Below are positions 8,217 through 17,632 of a stretch of 64,000 nucleotides of DNA, piece after piece (within the stretch, counting starts at the first letter, position 1; every line of letters starts with the position of its first letter). A program made the position numbers and the translations under genes. The notes under the pieces are model-generated. The model did not search any database. It worked only from the letters and a program-made list of their open reading frames with translations, and had not been told where the DNA came from. This stretch comes from Streptomyces sp. GKU 895. Its GTDB lineage: Bacteria > Actinomycetota > Actinomycetes > Streptomycetales > Streptomycetaceae. Location of the stretch: NCBI GenBank assembly GCA_002027195.1, contig MWJO01000011.1, forward strand, positions 1 to 64,000, read 5' to 3'.

Positions 8217-8553
8217 ATGTCCCGAGCGCACATCTTCCGCAGACTCAGCACATGGGCCATTCTCCCGACCGCCCTCGCCGACGCCGTCGCCGACCTGGGC
8301 GGCAACCTCACCACCGCTGCGCAGCTCCATTCGCTGGGCGGGCACTACGGCTGGCCGGCGCGAAGGCCCCGGCCGATGGCATGAGCTTCGACGTGACGAA
8401 CGTCGACGCCGACCAGTACGACACCACCGTCTACTTCCTCCGCGGGCGGGGCGGCGGCCGATGGGCCAGAGTCGGGTCAATCTGATCTTCAACGCGTGGA
8501 ACATGTAGGTGACCGGCTGGTTCAACGAAGTGAGCAGGGAGTGGCTCAACTAG
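8217..8553 (+). pseudogene. Decayed short gene of unknown family
   Basis: ATG8217 follows GGAG and opens MSRAHIFRRLSTWAIL. After a frame change near 8345 the reading continues as AKAPADGMSFDVTNVDADQY and then TTVYFLRG. After a second change near 8450 it reads GQSRVNLIFNAWNM, an in-frame TAG, and VTGWFNEVSREWLN ending at 8553. Amino-acid composition and G/C-rich third positions persist across the breaks, pointing to an inactivated gene rather than noise. The family was not recognised. Confidence 0.45.
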
Positions 8554-8953
8554 TCCCAGATGGAGGCTGCCGCTGGGGTTGACCGCGGTTCTCCCGGCAT
8601 CCCCACGGCACGGCCTACCGGGGCGAAACCCTGTGATTCGTCGGCCCGCCTCCGCGTGGGACACGCTGCTGCCGGCGCAGCCGAACTCGGGGCCAGGTCG
8701 GCCATAACGGCCGTGATACGCGCGCAGTGCAGCCGTACACCGGGCGGGCACGGGGGCCAGAACGGAAGCAGACCAGGCCCCGCGACGTCGACCCGGCCCT
8801 GGCCCAGGCCTGCGCCCACCCGTGGGCGCGTCATTCCTGCGTAACCCGCCGAACGTCTGGCCGAAACTAATTTCCACATAATCACCGTGTACGGAATACC
8901 AGAAATATTGCGGCTACTTTCCCATGCACCATTTCACCCTGCTTGGGGGATCA
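8554..8953. other. Intergenic region, no gene recognised
   Basis: No convincing gene. The last 90 bp (8865-8953) are clearly more AT-rich than the surroundings and probably hold the promoter of the amidohydrolase cluster that starts at 8954. Confidence 0.4.
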
Positions 8954-9687
8954 ATGGCTGACAATGCGCCTATAAGGCCGCAAAATCCGACAGTAATCAT
9001 CGGCCCGGTCACCGCGAAGCCCTACGCGTGGCCGTACGACACCTCCGTGTCCGCCGACCGGGTCGCCGTGCTCTGCATCGACTGGCAGACGGACTTCTGC
9101 GGACCCGGCGGTTACGTGGACACCATGGGATACGACATCTCGCTGACCCGGGCCGGCTCCCGGCGACGCAGAAGCTGCTCGCGCACGCCCGCAGCACGGG
9201 CATGCTCGTGGTCCACACCCGTGAGGGGCACGCCCCCGATCTGGCGGACCTGCCGGCCAACAAGCGCTGGCGGTCCGCGCAGATCGGCGCCGAGATCGGC
9301 GCCGCCGGACCGTGCGGCCGCATTCTGGTCCGGGGAGAGCCCGGCTGGGAGATCGTGCCCGAAGTGGCCCCGCTTCCCGGTGAAGTGATCGTGGACAAGC
9401 CGGGCAAGGGAGCGTTCTACGCCACCAACCTCGACCTCGTGCTGCGCACCCGGGGCATCACCCATCTCGTCCTCACCGGCATCACCACGGACGTGTGCGT
9501 CCACACCACCATGCGCGAGGCCAACGACCGCGGCTACGAATGCCTGATCCTCTCCGACTGCACCGGGGCGACGGACCCTTCGAACCATGAAGCCGCGCTG
9601 CACATGGTGACCATGCAGGGCGGCGTCTTCGGATGCGTCTCCACCGCCGACGACCTGATCGCCGCCACGACTGAGACCACCTCCTGA
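8954..9687 (+). pseudogene. Isochorismatase-family cysteine amidohydrolase, single frameshift
   Basis: A cysteine hydrolase of the isochorismatase fold, probably acting on a small amide or ureide; closest in memory to biuret/ureidoacrylate-type amidases. ATG8954 follows GGGGGA. The triad is visible: Asp in LCIDWQTDF, Lys in [10 protein letters not shown] and Cys in TTDVCVHTT. The frame breaks near 9152-9156: [11 protein letters not shown] is in one frame and [13 protein letters not shown] in the next. One extra G in the GG before CTCCCGGCG would restore a 244-aa protein. Everything else looks intact. The next gene is a paralogue with about half of its motifs identical, suggesting a tandem duplication. 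Confidence 0.8.
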
Positions 9688-9810
9688 GCTGACCCACCGG
9701 ACGGGGCCCCTGCACCGCTCGAACAGTCCTGCGCATCCGGGCGCATGGTCCGAATCCGCCCGAGCCGGCCGCGTCGACTCCCCTTCCCATCGACGAAAGC
9801 AGGAACCGCC

Positions 9811-10551
9811 ATGGCAGTTGCGGAATCGCTCCGTGTCGAGGCCGCCCCGTACGCGTTCACCTTCGACCCCGCCGAGACGGCACTCGTTCTCATCGACATG
9901 CAACGGGACTTCCTCGAACCCGGCGGATTCGGCGAGAGCCTGGGCAACGACGTCGAACAACTGCGGAAAACCATCGCTCCGCTGCGGGCCGTGCTCGACG
10001 CCTGCCGTGCCGCGGGCATGGCGGTCATCCACACCCGCGAGGGGCACCTGCCGGACCTGTCCGACTGTCCCCCCAGCAAGCTGCTGCGAGGAAACCCCAG
10101 CATGCGCATCGGTGACCCGGGCCCCAAGGGCCGGATACTGGTCCGCGGTGAGGAGGGCCACGACATCATCGAGGAGCTCTACCCGGTGGCGGGCGAGCCG
10201 GTGATCGACAAGCCGGGCAAAGGCGCCTTCTACGCCACCGACTTCGGTGAGCTGCTCACCGCCCGCGGCATTCGCCGTCTCGTCGTCACCGGCGTCACCA
10301 CCGAAGTGTGCGTGCACACGACGGTCCGCGAAGCCAACGACCGTGGATACGAGTGCCTGGTGCTGTCGGACTGCGTCGGCAGTTACTTCCCCCAGTTCCA
10401 GCAGGCGGGCCTGGAGATGGTGGCCGCGCAGGGCGGCATCTTCGGCTGGACCGCGGAGTCGGCCGCGTTCCTGGCGGCGCTGACCACCGCGTCGCCCGTC
10501 GGCCCCGACGTTCCGGAAACCGCCCGCGAACCGGCACCACAGCCGCGCTGA
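9811..10551 (+). CDS. Isochorismatase-family cysteine hydrolase (biuret amidase-like)
   Basis: An intact 246-aa paralogue of the preceding gene. The triad residues are Asp in LIDMQRDF (about 30), Lys in [10 protein letters not shown] (about 135) and Cys in TTEVCVHTT (about 172), with the conserved cis-peptide region around VTGVTT. The insert [17 protein letters not shown] resembles biuret hydrolase-like enzymes. ATG9811 follows an AGCAGGAA site. It lies between its paralogue and an NCS2 permease, and an AtzH-like gene follows, so a role in importing and breaking down an N-rich heterocycle or ureide is inferred. The exact substrate cannot be read from sequence. Confidence 0.8.
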   Translation: MAVAESLRVEAAPYAFTFDPAETALVLIDMQRDFLEPGGFGESLGNDVEQLRKTIAPLRAVLDACRAAGMAVIHTREGHLPDLSDCPPSKLLRGNPSMRIGDPGPKGRILVRGEEGHDIIEELYPVAGEPVIDKPGKGAFYATDFGELLTARGIRRLVVTGVTTEVCVHTTVREANDRGYECLVLSDCVGSYFPQFQQAGLEMVAAQGGIFGWTAESAAFLAALTTASPVGPDVPETAREPAPQPR

Positions 10552-10686
10552 CAAGGCCGCCAGCGCCCGGCCGCCACGCCCCGGCCCGCCCCCACTGCAC
10601 CGCCACCTCGACGGCGCCCACTGTCCACCAGCGTCCCGTCACCAGGCGTACCCCGCGCCGGAATCCACCGCTCCACCCTACGAAGG

Positions 10687-12429
10687 GTGATCCCGCCATG
10701 TTGTCACTCCGCCGCACCGCCCCCGCCGACGACCCAACCCCTGCCCCTCCCGCTGTGGGTACGCGGCGACACCAACGCGTTCTTCGGACTGGCCGTCAAT
10801 GTCCTGGTCAATGTGCTTACGTTGACCGGGTTGTGCCTGGGCGTCGTCAAGATTCCGGCCGACGACGTCTTCCACACCATCCTGCCGGCGCTGGGCATCG
10901 CCCTGATCGCGGGCAACATCTACTACGCCTACCTCGGCCGCCGACTCGCACGGCGGGAGGGTCGGCAGGACGTCACCGCGATGCCCTACGGGCCGAGCGT
11001 GCCGCACATGTTCATCGTCGTGTTCGTCATCATGCTGCCGATCTACCTCAAGACCAAGGATCCGCTGCTGGCGTGGAAGGCCGGTATCGCCTGGGCCTTC
11101 ATCATCGGTGTCATCGTCCTCATCGGGGCCTTCGTGGGCCCGTACATCCGCCGGTACGCACCCAGGGCCGCCCTGCTCGGCACCCTCGCCGGCATCTCCG
11201 TCTCCTTCATCTCCATGCGGCCCGCCGGCCAGATGTGGGACCACCTGTGGATCGCCCTGCCGGTCTTCCTGCTGCTCCTGATCGGCCTCATGACCGATCT
11301 GAAACTGCCCGGCAACATCCCCATCGGGCTCGCCGCGCTCCTGGTGGGCACCGCGATCGGCTGGGCCGGCGGAGCGATGGACGGCTCCGCGGTCTCGGCT
11401 GCGGCCGACGACATCACCTTCGCCCTCCCGGGCCTCCACCTCGACACGCTGTTCTCCGGCCTCTCGGACGTCGCACCGCTGCTCGCCACCGCCATCCCGC
11501 TGGGCGTCTACAACTTCACCGAGGGCATGAGCAACGTCGAGAGCGCCGCTGCCGCCGGCGACAACTACAACCTGCGTTCGGTACTGCTGGCCGACGGCGC
11601 GGGCGCCGTCATCGGCTCGGCGCTCGGCTCACCCTTCCCGCCCGCCGTGTACGTCGGTCACCCCGGGTGGAAGGCGGCCGGCGGACGCACCGGCTACTCG
11701 CTGGCCACCGGCGCGGTCATCGCCCTGATGTGCTTCCTCGGCATGTTCAGCCTGTTGGGTGCGATCTTCCCCGTCGCTGCGATCGTGCCCATCCTGCTGT
11801 ACATAGGCCTGCTCATCGGCGCCCAGGCCTTCCAGCTGTCACCCAAGGCACACGCCGCGGCCGTCGTCGCCGCACTCGTGCCGAACCTGGCCTCGTGGGC
11901 CGTCGGCCAGATCGACAACGCCCTCGCGGCCGCCGGCACCAACGCCTCCAAGGTCGGGGAAGCGGGTCTGGAGTCGTCAGGTGTCGTCTACCACGGGCTG
12001 ATGGTCCTCGGCCAGGGCGCGATCCTGGCGGGCCTGATCCTGGGCGCGCTCGTCGCGTTCGTCATCGACAAACGGTTCGTCCCGGCGGCAGCGGTGGCCC
12101 TGACCGGAGCGGCGCTCTCCTTCATCGGGCTCATCCACGCCCCGAAGATCGACTGGAACGCCAGCGGAAGCGTCAGTCTCGGTTACCTCTTCGCCGCCGT
12201 CCTGTGCGGAGCCTTCGCCCTGACCCGGCCGGCACCCCGCGAGCCGGACGCCGAGGAACTGGAACTCGAGCGGCTGCACGGCGGCGGCTCCTCCGCGACG
12301 GCAGCACCGGAGCCGGAGAACGAGCAGGGACCTGACCCGGTCCCGGAGACCGCGCCGGCCAGCGTCGGTGTCCTGTCGGACGCGACCACCGCGCCCGCCG
12401 AGCCGCACAAATCGGCGGCCACCGACTGA
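10687..12429 (+). CDS. NCS2/AzgA-type nucleobase permease
   Basis: A membrane transporter of about 575 aa with 12-14 hydrophobic segments. It begins at the family signature LPLWVRGDTNAFFGL and carries the conserved MPYGPSVPHMF and PLGVYNFTEGMSNVESAAAAGD regions, so uptake of a purine, pyrimidine or similar ring compound is likely. The C-terminal 60 residues are hydrophilic. The start is doubtful. GTG10687 is in frame but has no spaced ribosome site, whereas ATG10698 (MLSLRRTAPADD) is well placed after GAAGGG but in another frame. A one-base shift near 10720-10745 would join them. It follows two amidohydrolase genes. Confidence 0.85.
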   Translation: MIPPCCHSAAPPPPTTQPLPLPLWVRGDTNAFFGLAVNVLVNVLTLTGLCLGVVKIPADDVFHTILPALGIALIAGNIYYAYLGRRLARREGRQDVTAMPYGPSVPHMFIVVFVIMLPIYLKTKDPLLAWKAGIAWAFIIGVIVLIGAFVGPYIRRYAPRAALLGTLAGISVSFISMRPAGQMWDHLWIALPVFLLLLIGLMTDLKLPGNIPIGLAALLVGTAIGWAGGAMDGSAVSAAADDITFALPGLHLDTLFSGLSDVAPLLATAIPLGVYNFTEGMSNVESAAAAGDNYNLRSVLLADGAGAVIGSALGSPFPPAVYVGHPGWKAAGGRTGYSLATGAVIALMCFLGMFSLLGAIFPVAAIVPILLYIGLLIGAQAFQLSPKAHAAAVVAALVPNLASWAVGQIDNALAAAGTNASKVGEAGLESSGVVYHGLMVLGQGAILAGLILGALVAFVIDKRFVPAAAVALTGAALSFIGLIHAPKIDWNASGSVSLGYLFAAVLCGAFALTRPAPREPDAEELELERLHGGGSSATAAPEPENEQGPDPVPETAPASVGVLSDATTAPAEPHKSAATD

Positions 12430-12538
12430 CGTGGCTCAGACAACTGACACCGATGACAGCGCCTCCCGTGCAGCCGGGTGACCCCCTGGCTGCACGCCCG
12501 CGCGAGGACGGACCGGTCCCATGACGAACGGAGAGCGC

Positions 12539-12937
12539 ATGGATGTGGACCTGCCCCAGACGGTCGCCGAAGTGACGGCGGCCTTCGCCGGCTACGAGGA
12601 AGCCCTGGTCACCGACGACCACGAAGGCGTCACCGGGTACTTCTGGACCTCACCCGACACGGTCCGCTTCGGTATCGCCGACCGGCAGGCCGGGATCGAG
12701 GAAATCCGGGACTGGCGGCGGCAACAACCGCCGCTTCCCCCGGGCAGAAAGCTCTTCGACACCAGAATCAGCACGTTCGGGACCGACTACGCCGTGGTCA
12801 CCACCCTGTTCGCCTACCCCGGGGGCAACGCCGTCGGCCGCCAGACGCAGTCGTGGACACGCTTCCCCGTAGGCTGGCGCATTGTCAGCGCCCATGTGTC
12901 GGAGGTGCCGGACGAGCCTTCCCGGCCGGGCGCGTGA
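12539..12937 (+). CDS. AtzH/HpxZ-like (SnoaL-fold) protein
   Basis: A 132-aa protein of the NTF2/SnoaL-like AtzH family (formerly DUF3225). Relatives sit with allophanate, oxalurate and triazine-degradation amidases. Typical features are AFAGYEEALVTDD near the start, FWTSPDTVRFG, and QSWTRFPVGWRIVSAHVS at the end. ATG12539 is preferred to the in-frame ATG12521 because GGAG lies 5 nt upstream. It closes the putative amide-degradation cluster and is followed by a hairpin. Confidence 0.75.
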   Translation: MDVDLPQTVAEVTAAFAGYEEALVTDDHEGVTGYFWTSPDTVRFGIADRQAGIEEIRDWRRQQPPLPPGRKLFDTRISTFGTDYAVVTTLFAYPGGNAVGRQTQSWTRFPVGWRIVSAHVSEVPDEPSRPGA

Positions 12938-12945
12938 GGGGCCTT

Positions 12946-12963
12946 GGCGGCCATGTGGCCGCC
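12946..12963. terminator. Hairpin after the AtzH-like gene
   Basis: A perfect 7-bp stem (GGCGGCC and GGCCGCC) around an ATGT loop starts 8 bp after the stop of the AtzH-like gene. Confidence 0.5.
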
Positions 12964-13032
12964 GCGGGGATGTAGGGGGCGGGCTGGCGGCGCGCCGGTG
13001 CCGGGAGCGCAGGACGGCTGGGAAGGCTGTGC

Positions 13033-13275
13033 TCAACTCGGCGGCGGGAGAGTGGGGTTGAGGACGTAGCGGGCGGGTGCGGTTGCCGTTGCGGTCGCGT
13101 TCGGCCAGCCAGACCCTCGTACGACGGGGCCGTCGGCGGCCGACACCAGTTTGCCGAAGCAGCGCGGGCTCAGCCCGGTGAACGGACCTATCCAGGACGG
13201 CTGTGACGCCGTGATCACGCCTGCCACGAGAAGATCGTCCCACCGCGTTGCGAACTGGCCGATACGGAGGCGCAT
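13033..13275 (-). pseudogene. IS5-type transposase N-terminal remnant
   Basis: The first 45 residues (DDLLVAGVITASQPSWIG, then PFTGLSPRCFGKLV) match, from memory, the start of Streptomyces IS5-family transposases. The frame then loses similarity and stops after 80 aa. The DDE catalytic part, and the rest of the element, are missing. It is a truncated relic. Its start abuts the plus-strand gene at 13276. Confidence 0.55.
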
Positions 13276-13626
13276 ATGGAGACGGACTTGGTGAGTCGTC
13301 TGGAAGAGGCGGCGGATCGTTTCGTGATCCCCCTGCGCCTGAACGAAGGGTTCGATGAGCAGGCGCTCCTTCAGCTACACGGGCAGATCGATCGCTGCGG
13401 GACGGCGTGGAGGGAAGAAACCCACGTACCGAAGCGTGCGGCGTTGATCCTCGCCGAACTCCACCCAGCGATCGAGGCCTGCGTCTGGCTGTACGAAGGG
13501 GACATGCGCCAGCGAATCCAGGAGACAGGAGTGATGGTGTCTGAGGCCGTGATCGCTGCTCTGGACGGCGCTGGGGACAAGCCCGGGTGCGGACAACTCC
13601 TAGCCTCGGCGTCCCGGCTTCTGTGA
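13276..13626 (+). CDS. Hypothetical protein, all-helical
   Basis: A 116-aa soluble protein of unknown family. It contains long amphipathic helices and no membrane segment or motif I recognise. ATG13276 follows GGAGG by 7 nt; that site lies inside the neighbouring transposase relic. G/C-rich third positions support it as real. It may depend on a promoter brought by the relic. Confidence 0.5.
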   Translation: METDLVSRLEEAADRFVIPLRLNEGFDEQALLQLHGQIDRCGTAWREETHVPKRAALILAELHPAIEACVWLYEGDMRQRIQETGVMVSEAVIAALDGAGDKPGCGQLLASASRLL

Positions 13627-13745
13627 GGCGTCGGAGATCGTCGCGTACGGTGCTGTGTCGAGGGCGCCAAGGCCGTCCGGGCCGCCGAGCTGGGGGAACG
13701 GGCTCCGCAGCCGTCCACGGTCCGCTGTATCCGGAGGGAACGCGC

Positions 13746-14318
13746 ATGGCACTGCAGGTTCTGCGGGCGCAGGACAGAACACCCGCGCCGTGGAAGAACG
13801 GCGGAGGCGTCACCTCCGAGGTGGCCGCGCGCCCTGAGGGGGCGGGGACCGGTGATTTCGTCTGGCGCGTCAGCATCGCCGATGTCGCCCGGAGCGGACC
13901 GTTCTCCGTCTTCGAGGACGTGGACAGGATCATCACCGTCGTCGACGGTCCCGGCATGACCCTTACGGTTGACGGCACTTCGCACGAGATCGCCGCCCCG
14001 TACGAGCCGTTCGCCTTCCGCGGTGACTCCGAAACGGAGTGCGAGCTGCTCGGCGGCCCGATCGTCGACTTCAACGTCATGGTGCGGCGCGCTGATGCGA
14101 CGGCAGACGTCCGGATCATGCGCGACCGCTTCACGGTACGACCGGAAGCCGGAACCTGCGTGCTCGCCGTGGTCCTTCGCGGGTCGGCCACCCTCGGCAA
14201 GGAGTCCATCCGCCTCGGCCGCCTGGACGCCGTGCTGTTCGCCGAAGGGGATGCCGACGACGTTGACGTCGACGGGGTTCTCGCACTGGTCACCGTCGCC
14301 GATCGCGGTGAGGACTGA
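13746..14318 (+). CDS. HutD/Ves-family cupin protein
   Basis: A 190-aa HutD-like bicupin. The family signature PWKNGGG is at about 15-21, followed by FVWRVSIADVARSGPFS and a second half with GGPIVDFNVMVRR. HutD proteins are linked to histidine utilisation in other bacteria, where they may limit formylglutamate; here no hut genes are adjacent. ATG13746 follows GGAGGGA. Confidence 0.85.
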   Translation: MALQVLRAQDRTPAPWKNGGGVTSEVAARPEGAGTGDFVWRVSIADVARSGPFSVFEDVDRIITVVDGPGMTLTVDGTSHEIAAPYEPFAFRGDSETECELLGGPIVDFNVMVRRADATADVRIMRDRFTVRPEAGTCVLAVVLRGSATLGKESIRLGRLDAVLFAEGDADDVDVDGVLALVTVADRGED

Positions 14319-14344
14319 CCCGGCGGCCCGGTTGGGCCACCGGG
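14319..14344. terminator. Hairpin after the HutD-like gene
   Basis: An 11-bp stem with one C/A mismatch (CCCGG, C, GGCCC paired with GGGCC, A, CCGGG) and a GGTT loop begins directly after the TGA. Confidence 0.5.
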
Positions 14345-14658
14345 GCGGGTCGCGAACAGCGGCAGTTGCCAGGTCGCGACTTCCTCGGGCCATGACCACG
14401 GCGTTCGTGATGACGTGTAGCGGGGGTCTGGCCGCCGCAGATCAGACGATGCTTGCTGCCCGTCTTCCGCCGGTCGCCGGCGACAGATCGGTCACGGCTC
14501 CCCCACCCTGCGAACCATCAGATCGCCACAACAGACGCACCCAACCTGGACATGTCAGCTAGATCTCTTGGTGGGCATACAGAGCCATGCGTCGTGGTCC
14601 GATGTCGCCACGCAGTCAGCTGGGCCCGCCGTGAGGCCACGGGCGTGAGATGCGTGTG
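14345..14658. other. Convergent intergenic region, nothing recognised
   Basis: 314 bp between the HutD-like gene and the convergent serine hydrolase. No gene, repeat or clear regulatory motif was seen. Confidence 0.4.
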
Positions 14659-15807
14659 TCAGGCGTCCGCCGCATACCGCCAGAACTCCCTGATCACCGG
14701 TGCCGGCACGGGACCCATCGCTGCCACCTGGGTCAGCAGGATGGTGACCGCACCCGTGGCCGGGACGATGTGCGCCGCTGTGCCCGTGCCGCCGACCCAG
14801 CCGTAACGGCCGGGCGTGTTCCACGGATTGGTCCGGTCGATGTCAACCGAACCGCCGAAGCCCCAGCCCTGGCCCTCCAGAAACAGCCGGCCGATGTCGC
14901 GCTGGACCGGATTCGTGTGGTCGGTGGTCATCATGCGCACGGAGTCGGCCGACAGCACCCGGCGGCCGTCGGCCGCCACCCCGCCGGCCAGCAGCATCCG
15001 GCAGAAGGCCAGCCAGTCGTCGGCGGTCGAGGCCAGCCCGCCATTGCCGAGCGGTAGCGCGGGCAGGCTGCTCCACTCGCCGTCCGGGCCGTCGGCGAGC
15101 TCCAGGCTGCCGTCGTCGGCCGGCCTGTAGAAGCTGGTGAACCGGCTCCGCTTGGCGGCCGGCACCTCGAAACCGGTGTCCACCATGCCCAGCGGCTCGA
15201 AGATCCGCTCTGCCAGGAACTGCGGCAGCGGCTGTCCGGTGACCCGCGAAACCAGGACCCCCTGCAGCACCGAGCAGGTGTCGTACAGCCAGGCGGCGCC
15301 CGGTTGGTACAGCAGCGGGATGCGGCCGAGTGCCGCCATCCACTCGTCGGTCGGCGGGAAGTTGCTCGGCACCCGGCCGTCCTTTTGCACCGTGAACAAC
15401 TCCTGCACCGCCGGCAGTGTGAAGTCGGAGGGGAATCCGTACCCGGCCTGAGAGGCCAGCACGTCGAATACGCTGATGGGCCGGTCGGCCGGCACCACGT
15501 CGTCCACCGGACTCGCCGGCGTGCGGACGACCACCGGCTTCCCCAGCTCCGGCAGCCACCTCCCGACCGGGTCGTCCAGTGCGATCCTGCCCTCCTCCAC
15601 GAGGATCAGCAGTGCGGCGGCGGTGACGGACTTGGTGATCGAGGCGACCCGGAAGATGGAGTCCCTCCCCATCGGGGACCCGTCGCCGGCGGCCTGCGCG
15701 CCGACGGCCACCACCTCGACCTTCTCGCCCCGGGCCACCAGGCCAACCGCTCCCGGCAGCGCACCGGCACCGACGTGGGCTTCGAGCAAGTCGTGCAGGG
15801 TCGTCAC
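14659..15807 (-). CDS. Serine hydrolase, beta-lactamase/EstB-like
   Basis: A 382-aa class C beta-lactamase-fold hydrolase or esterase. The nucleophile motif S56-ITK59 (RVASITKSV) is intact, and a tyrosine in WLYDTCSVL fits the second catalytic motif. No signal peptide is visible, so it is probably cytoplasmic. GTG15807 follows GGAAGG. It lies 67 bp downstream of the PP2C phosphatase gene on the same strand, so cotranscription is possible. Substrate unknown. Confidence 0.82.
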   Translation of the reverse strand: MTTLHDLLEAHVGAGALPGAVGLVARGEKVEVVAVGAQAAGDGSPMGRDSIFRVASITKSVTAAALLILVEEGRIALDDPVGRWLPELGKPVVVRTPASPVDDVVPADRPISVFDVLASQAGYGFPSDFTLPAVQELFTVQKDGRVPSNFPPTDEWMAALGRIPLLYQPGAAWLYDTCSVLQGVLVSRVTGQPLPQFLAERIFEPLGMVDTGFEVPAAKRSRFTSFYRPADDGSLELADGPDGEWSSLPALPLGNGGLASTADDWLAFCRMLLAGGVAADGRRVLSADSVRMMTTDHTNPVQRDIGRLFLEGQGWGFGGSVDIDRTNPWNTPGRYGWVGGTGTAAHIVPATGAVTILLTQVAAMGPVPAPVIREFWRYAADA

Positions 15808-15874
15808 GAGTCCGCCTTCCAGAAGAGTGCTGTCGAAAGACAGACTCCCGCTCGGGCCGGGAATCATCGGCGTC

Positions 15875-17632
15875 TCAGCGGCGAGATGGGCTCGATGTCC
15901 GTCCGTGCGGCCGAGTTCTCCCTGGGGTTCGCAGAGCGAGGAGGGCGACGTCGTCGTCGTTGGCGGCGGGGCGGACCCGCCGTAGTAGCTGGTCGGTGAA
16001 GGAGGCGAGGGGGCGGTGGGCGAGGGCGGCCGCGTGCTGACGCAGCCGATCCAGGCCCTCGTCCAGGGAGCGGCCGGGTTCTTCGATGAGACCGTCGGTG
16101 TACAGCAGGAGAGTGGAGCCGGGCGGCAGCGCGGCGGTGGCGTCGGGGCGGGGTGCGCGGGTCCCGGTGCCCAGGAGGATGCCGTGGCCGTCGGTGAGGT
16201 AGCGGGTGATGCCGTCCCGGCTGATGAGCAGGGGTGGCGGGTGGCCTGCGTTGGTCCAGGACAGTTCCCAGTGGCCGTGGTCCGCTTGTGTGAGACGGGC
16301 GAAGAGCATGGTGGCCATGGGGACGTCGGTGATGTGCGTGATCGCCTCGTCGAGCCGCTCGACGATCCGGCTGGGCGGATCCTGCTGGGCCCAGGCGTAG
16401 GCACGCAGCATGTTGCGGACCTGCGCCATGCCGGCCGCCGCGTCCAGGTCGTGGCCGACGACGTCTCCGATGGTCAGAACGGTGGCGCCGTCGGACAGAC
16501 AGAAGGCGTCGTACCAGTCGCCGCCGACCTGCGAGGCATGGGGTGCGGGCAGATAGCGGGCGATCATCTCCAGCCCGGGCACGCGGGGCAGCTGGGGCAG
16601 CAGGTGGTTCTGCATGGTCTCGGCGACCTTGCGCTGACGCTGGTAGAGGCGCGCGTTGTCCAGAGCGACCGCGGCCCGCCGCGCGAGGTCCTCGATCAGC
16701 GGCAGGTCGGCGGTGGTGAAGTCCCCCGCCGTCTCGGCGCGGCCCAGGGTCAGAGCCCCCAGGACCTCCCGGGCACTGCGGATGGGGACGATGGCCGCGG
16801 AGCGGATGCCGGTCGCCTCGAAAAGGCGGCGCTGCTCGACCGCGATGCCGGAATCAGGCGGCTGCTGATAGGTCTCGGGACCGGCGAGGGTGGAGGCAAC
16901 CCCGCGCAGTGCTCTGGACAGCGGCATCGGGGATTCTTCCGGCACCGGGGGCATCGGTCCTTGCAGCTCCTCGCGGTGCACCAGCGCGTCGTCCTCGGCG
17001 TGGACCACGGCGGCGCGCCACACCTCGTCCCGCTCCGTGATCAGGTCGATGACCACCCAGTCCGCCAGCCGGGGCACGAGCAGCGCCACGAGCCGACGCA
17101 GCGCCTCGTCGGTATCGAGGGTGGACGTCAGCTGTGTCGTGGTCTGCGCCAGCAGCGCCAGCCGCTCGACCTCGGTCAGCGCGTCAGCCACCAGCTCAGG
17201 CGGCCGGCCCGCTTCCTGCGGTTGCTGGGCGCAGTGGAAGACGACGAGCGTGGCGGTCTCCCCGCCACCGGTGTCGTACGGGGTGATCACCCAGTTGACG
17301 GGCAGCAGCGAGCCGTCGCCGCGGGCGAACCACTCTCCTTCGGCCTGCGCGGTGCGTCCGGCGTGGAAGGCCTGCCGCATGCTGCACCGGCTGGTCGGCA
17401 TCGGCTGACCGCGGCCGTCGCGGTGCAGCAGATCGTGCGCGTCACGGCCCACGAGGTGCTCGGCGGGCCGGGCCAGCAACTGCGCGGCTCGGTCGTTGAC
17501 CGCGATGATGTACCCCTTCTCGTCCACCACGTACGCCCCCGCACCGATGGCGGCCAATGCCCCGCCCACAGTGGTGTCGGCCGCCCCACGGGATCGTTGA
17601 TCCATGCTCTCGGTCCGCTCTGGCTCCGCCAC
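15875..17632 (-). CDS. PAS-GAF-SpoIIE (PP2C) serine phosphatase
   Basis: A 585-aa signalling phosphatase, likely acting on an anti-sigma-factor antagonist. A PAS domain (about 20-140, GAYVVDEKGYIIAVND), a GAF domain (about 175-330) and a SpoIIE-type PP2C domain (about 360-565) follow in order. Metal-binding motifs are present: VGGDWYDAF, TIGDVVGHD and LLLYTDGLIE, plus NAGHPPPLL. No RsbW-type kinase domain is attached. GTG17632 is chosen because AAGGAGG lies 5 nt upstream; an ATG 15 bp earlier overlaps that site. The 334-bp divergent region to 17967 holds no further gene. Confidence 0.88.
   Translation of the reverse strand: MAEPERTESMDQRSRGAADTTVGGALAAIGAGAYVVDEKGYIIAVNDRAAQLLARPAEHLVGRDAHDLLHRDGRGQPMPTSRCSMRQAFHAGRTAQAEGEWFARGDGSLLPVNWVITPYDTGGGETATLVVFHCAQQPQEAGRPPELVADALTEVERLALLAQTTTQLTSTLDTDEALRRLVALLVPRLADWVVIDLITERDEVWRAAVVHAEDDALVHREELQGPMPPVPEESPMPLSRALRGVASTLAGPETYQQPPDSGIAVEQRRLFEATGIRSAAIVPIRSAREVLGALTLGRAETAGDFTTADLPLIEDLARRAAVALDNARLYQRQRKVAETMQNHLLPQLPRVPGLEMIARYLPAPHASQVGGDWYDAFCLSDGATVLTIGDVVGHDLDAAAGMAQVRNMLRAYAWAQQDPPSRIVERLDEAITHITDVPMATMLFARLTQADHGHWELSWTNAGHPPPLLISRDGITRYLTDGHGILLGTGTRAPRPDATAALPPGSTLLLYTDGLIEEPGRSLDEGLDRLRQHAAALAHRPLASFTDQLLRRVRPAANDDDVALLALRTPGRTRPHGRTSSPSRR

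Noticed and set aside
9112..10554. Minus-strand open frame of 480 codons over both isochorismatase genes
   Set aside because: Shadow of two real plus-strand genes with complete catalytic triads.
12650..14293. Minus-strand open frame of 547 codons
   Set aside because: Crosses several real features on both strands and has no coherent domain.
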